From assembly GCA_036877525.1 (NCBI GenBank), contig JAZGTH010000015.1, positions 6,409,001 through 6,473,000 of the forward strand: DNA of 64,000 nucleotides, given 5' to 3'. The notes under the pieces were generated by a model. It had not been told where the DNA came from, made no database searches, and was given only the letters and a program-made list of their open reading frames with translations. This stretch comes from Chromobotia macracanthus. Its lineage: Eukaryota > Chordata > Actinopteri > Cypriniformes > Botiidae. Below are positions 63,764 to 64,000 of the stretch, one piece after another. Within the stretch, counting starts at the first letter, position 1. Each line of letters opens with the position of its first letter. A program made the translations under genes and the position numbers.

Positions 63764-64000
63764 CTAAAAATGATGTATTTTAAGTTCAGTATATGCCGTA
63801 AAATTATATTATGTAAATTTGTATATTATGACTATGATTTTGAATGTATACACCCCTATTTGATGCTTGAAAGCAGTGTACTCTTATTGTAATTACTATG
63901 TTTAATTTAAGCCACTTGGATAAAGGAAATCAACATTTTGTGTTACTATTTTAACCGTGAGAAGGCAGAAAAAAAAACTATGAATTAACATGTGACATAT
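63764..64000. other. ensa intron, open at the window edge
   Basis: AT-rich sequence with no start exon. The first coding exon of ensa should lie beyond 64000. Confidence 0.6.

Overview
The window is a teleost nuclear genome segment, most likely cyprinid (carp, goldfish, barbel or zebrafish group). The evidence is genes split by short GT-AG introns, abundant microsatellites, tRNA-derived SINEs with the L2-type tail common in fish, and many small inverted-repeat transposons of types common in cyprinids. There is nothing bacterial or viral here. The gene order tnfaip8l2 - scnm1 - lysmd1 - tmod4 - vps72, with mcl1 and ensa further on, matches human 1q21.3 and supports the assignments.

Layout. 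1-11.8 kb has no gene I can support and is rich in repeats. 11.85-19.06 kb (+) is a complete 16-exon atypical, Gyc88E-type soluble guanylate cyclase of 812 residues: a haem H-NOX domain, a signalling helix and a class III cyclase domain. Two conserved catalytic-site glycines are replaced, and the protein ends in a CaaX-like CSLL box. 22.1-26.86 kb (+) is tnfaip8l2 (TIPE2-like). 28.43-29.87 kb (-) is lysmd1. 30.48-31.42 kb (+) is an apparently broken scnm1, head-to-head with lysmd1. 33.0-37.44 kb (-) is tmod4 (9 coding exons, 343 residues). 42.12-45.22 kb (-) is vps72/YL1 (6 exons, 383 residues). 45.2-59.1 kb is a gene-poor stretch with two weak exon-like blocks. 59.14-60.29 kb (-) is mcl1 (3 exons, 253 residues). 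63.27-63.76 kb (-) is the 3' part of ensa, whose first exon lies beyond the window or upstream of the visible part.

All exon boundaries were read by eye from GT/AG sites and reading phase. Every coding gene listed joins in frame without correction, except scnm1. The genes are not an operon: they are independent loci in a conserved vertebrate neighbourhood, with roles in cGMP signalling, immune lipid transfer, thin-filament capping, H2A.Z deposition, apoptosis control and mitotic phosphatase inhibition.

The most interesting points are the cyclase (retained full-length frame, altered metal and phosphate loops, possible prenylation), the decayed scnm1 beside an intact lysmd1, a near-perfect 21-bp hairpin at 40.84 kb, and a repeat family with ACCCAGCTAACA inverted ends that has seven copies in 64 kb.
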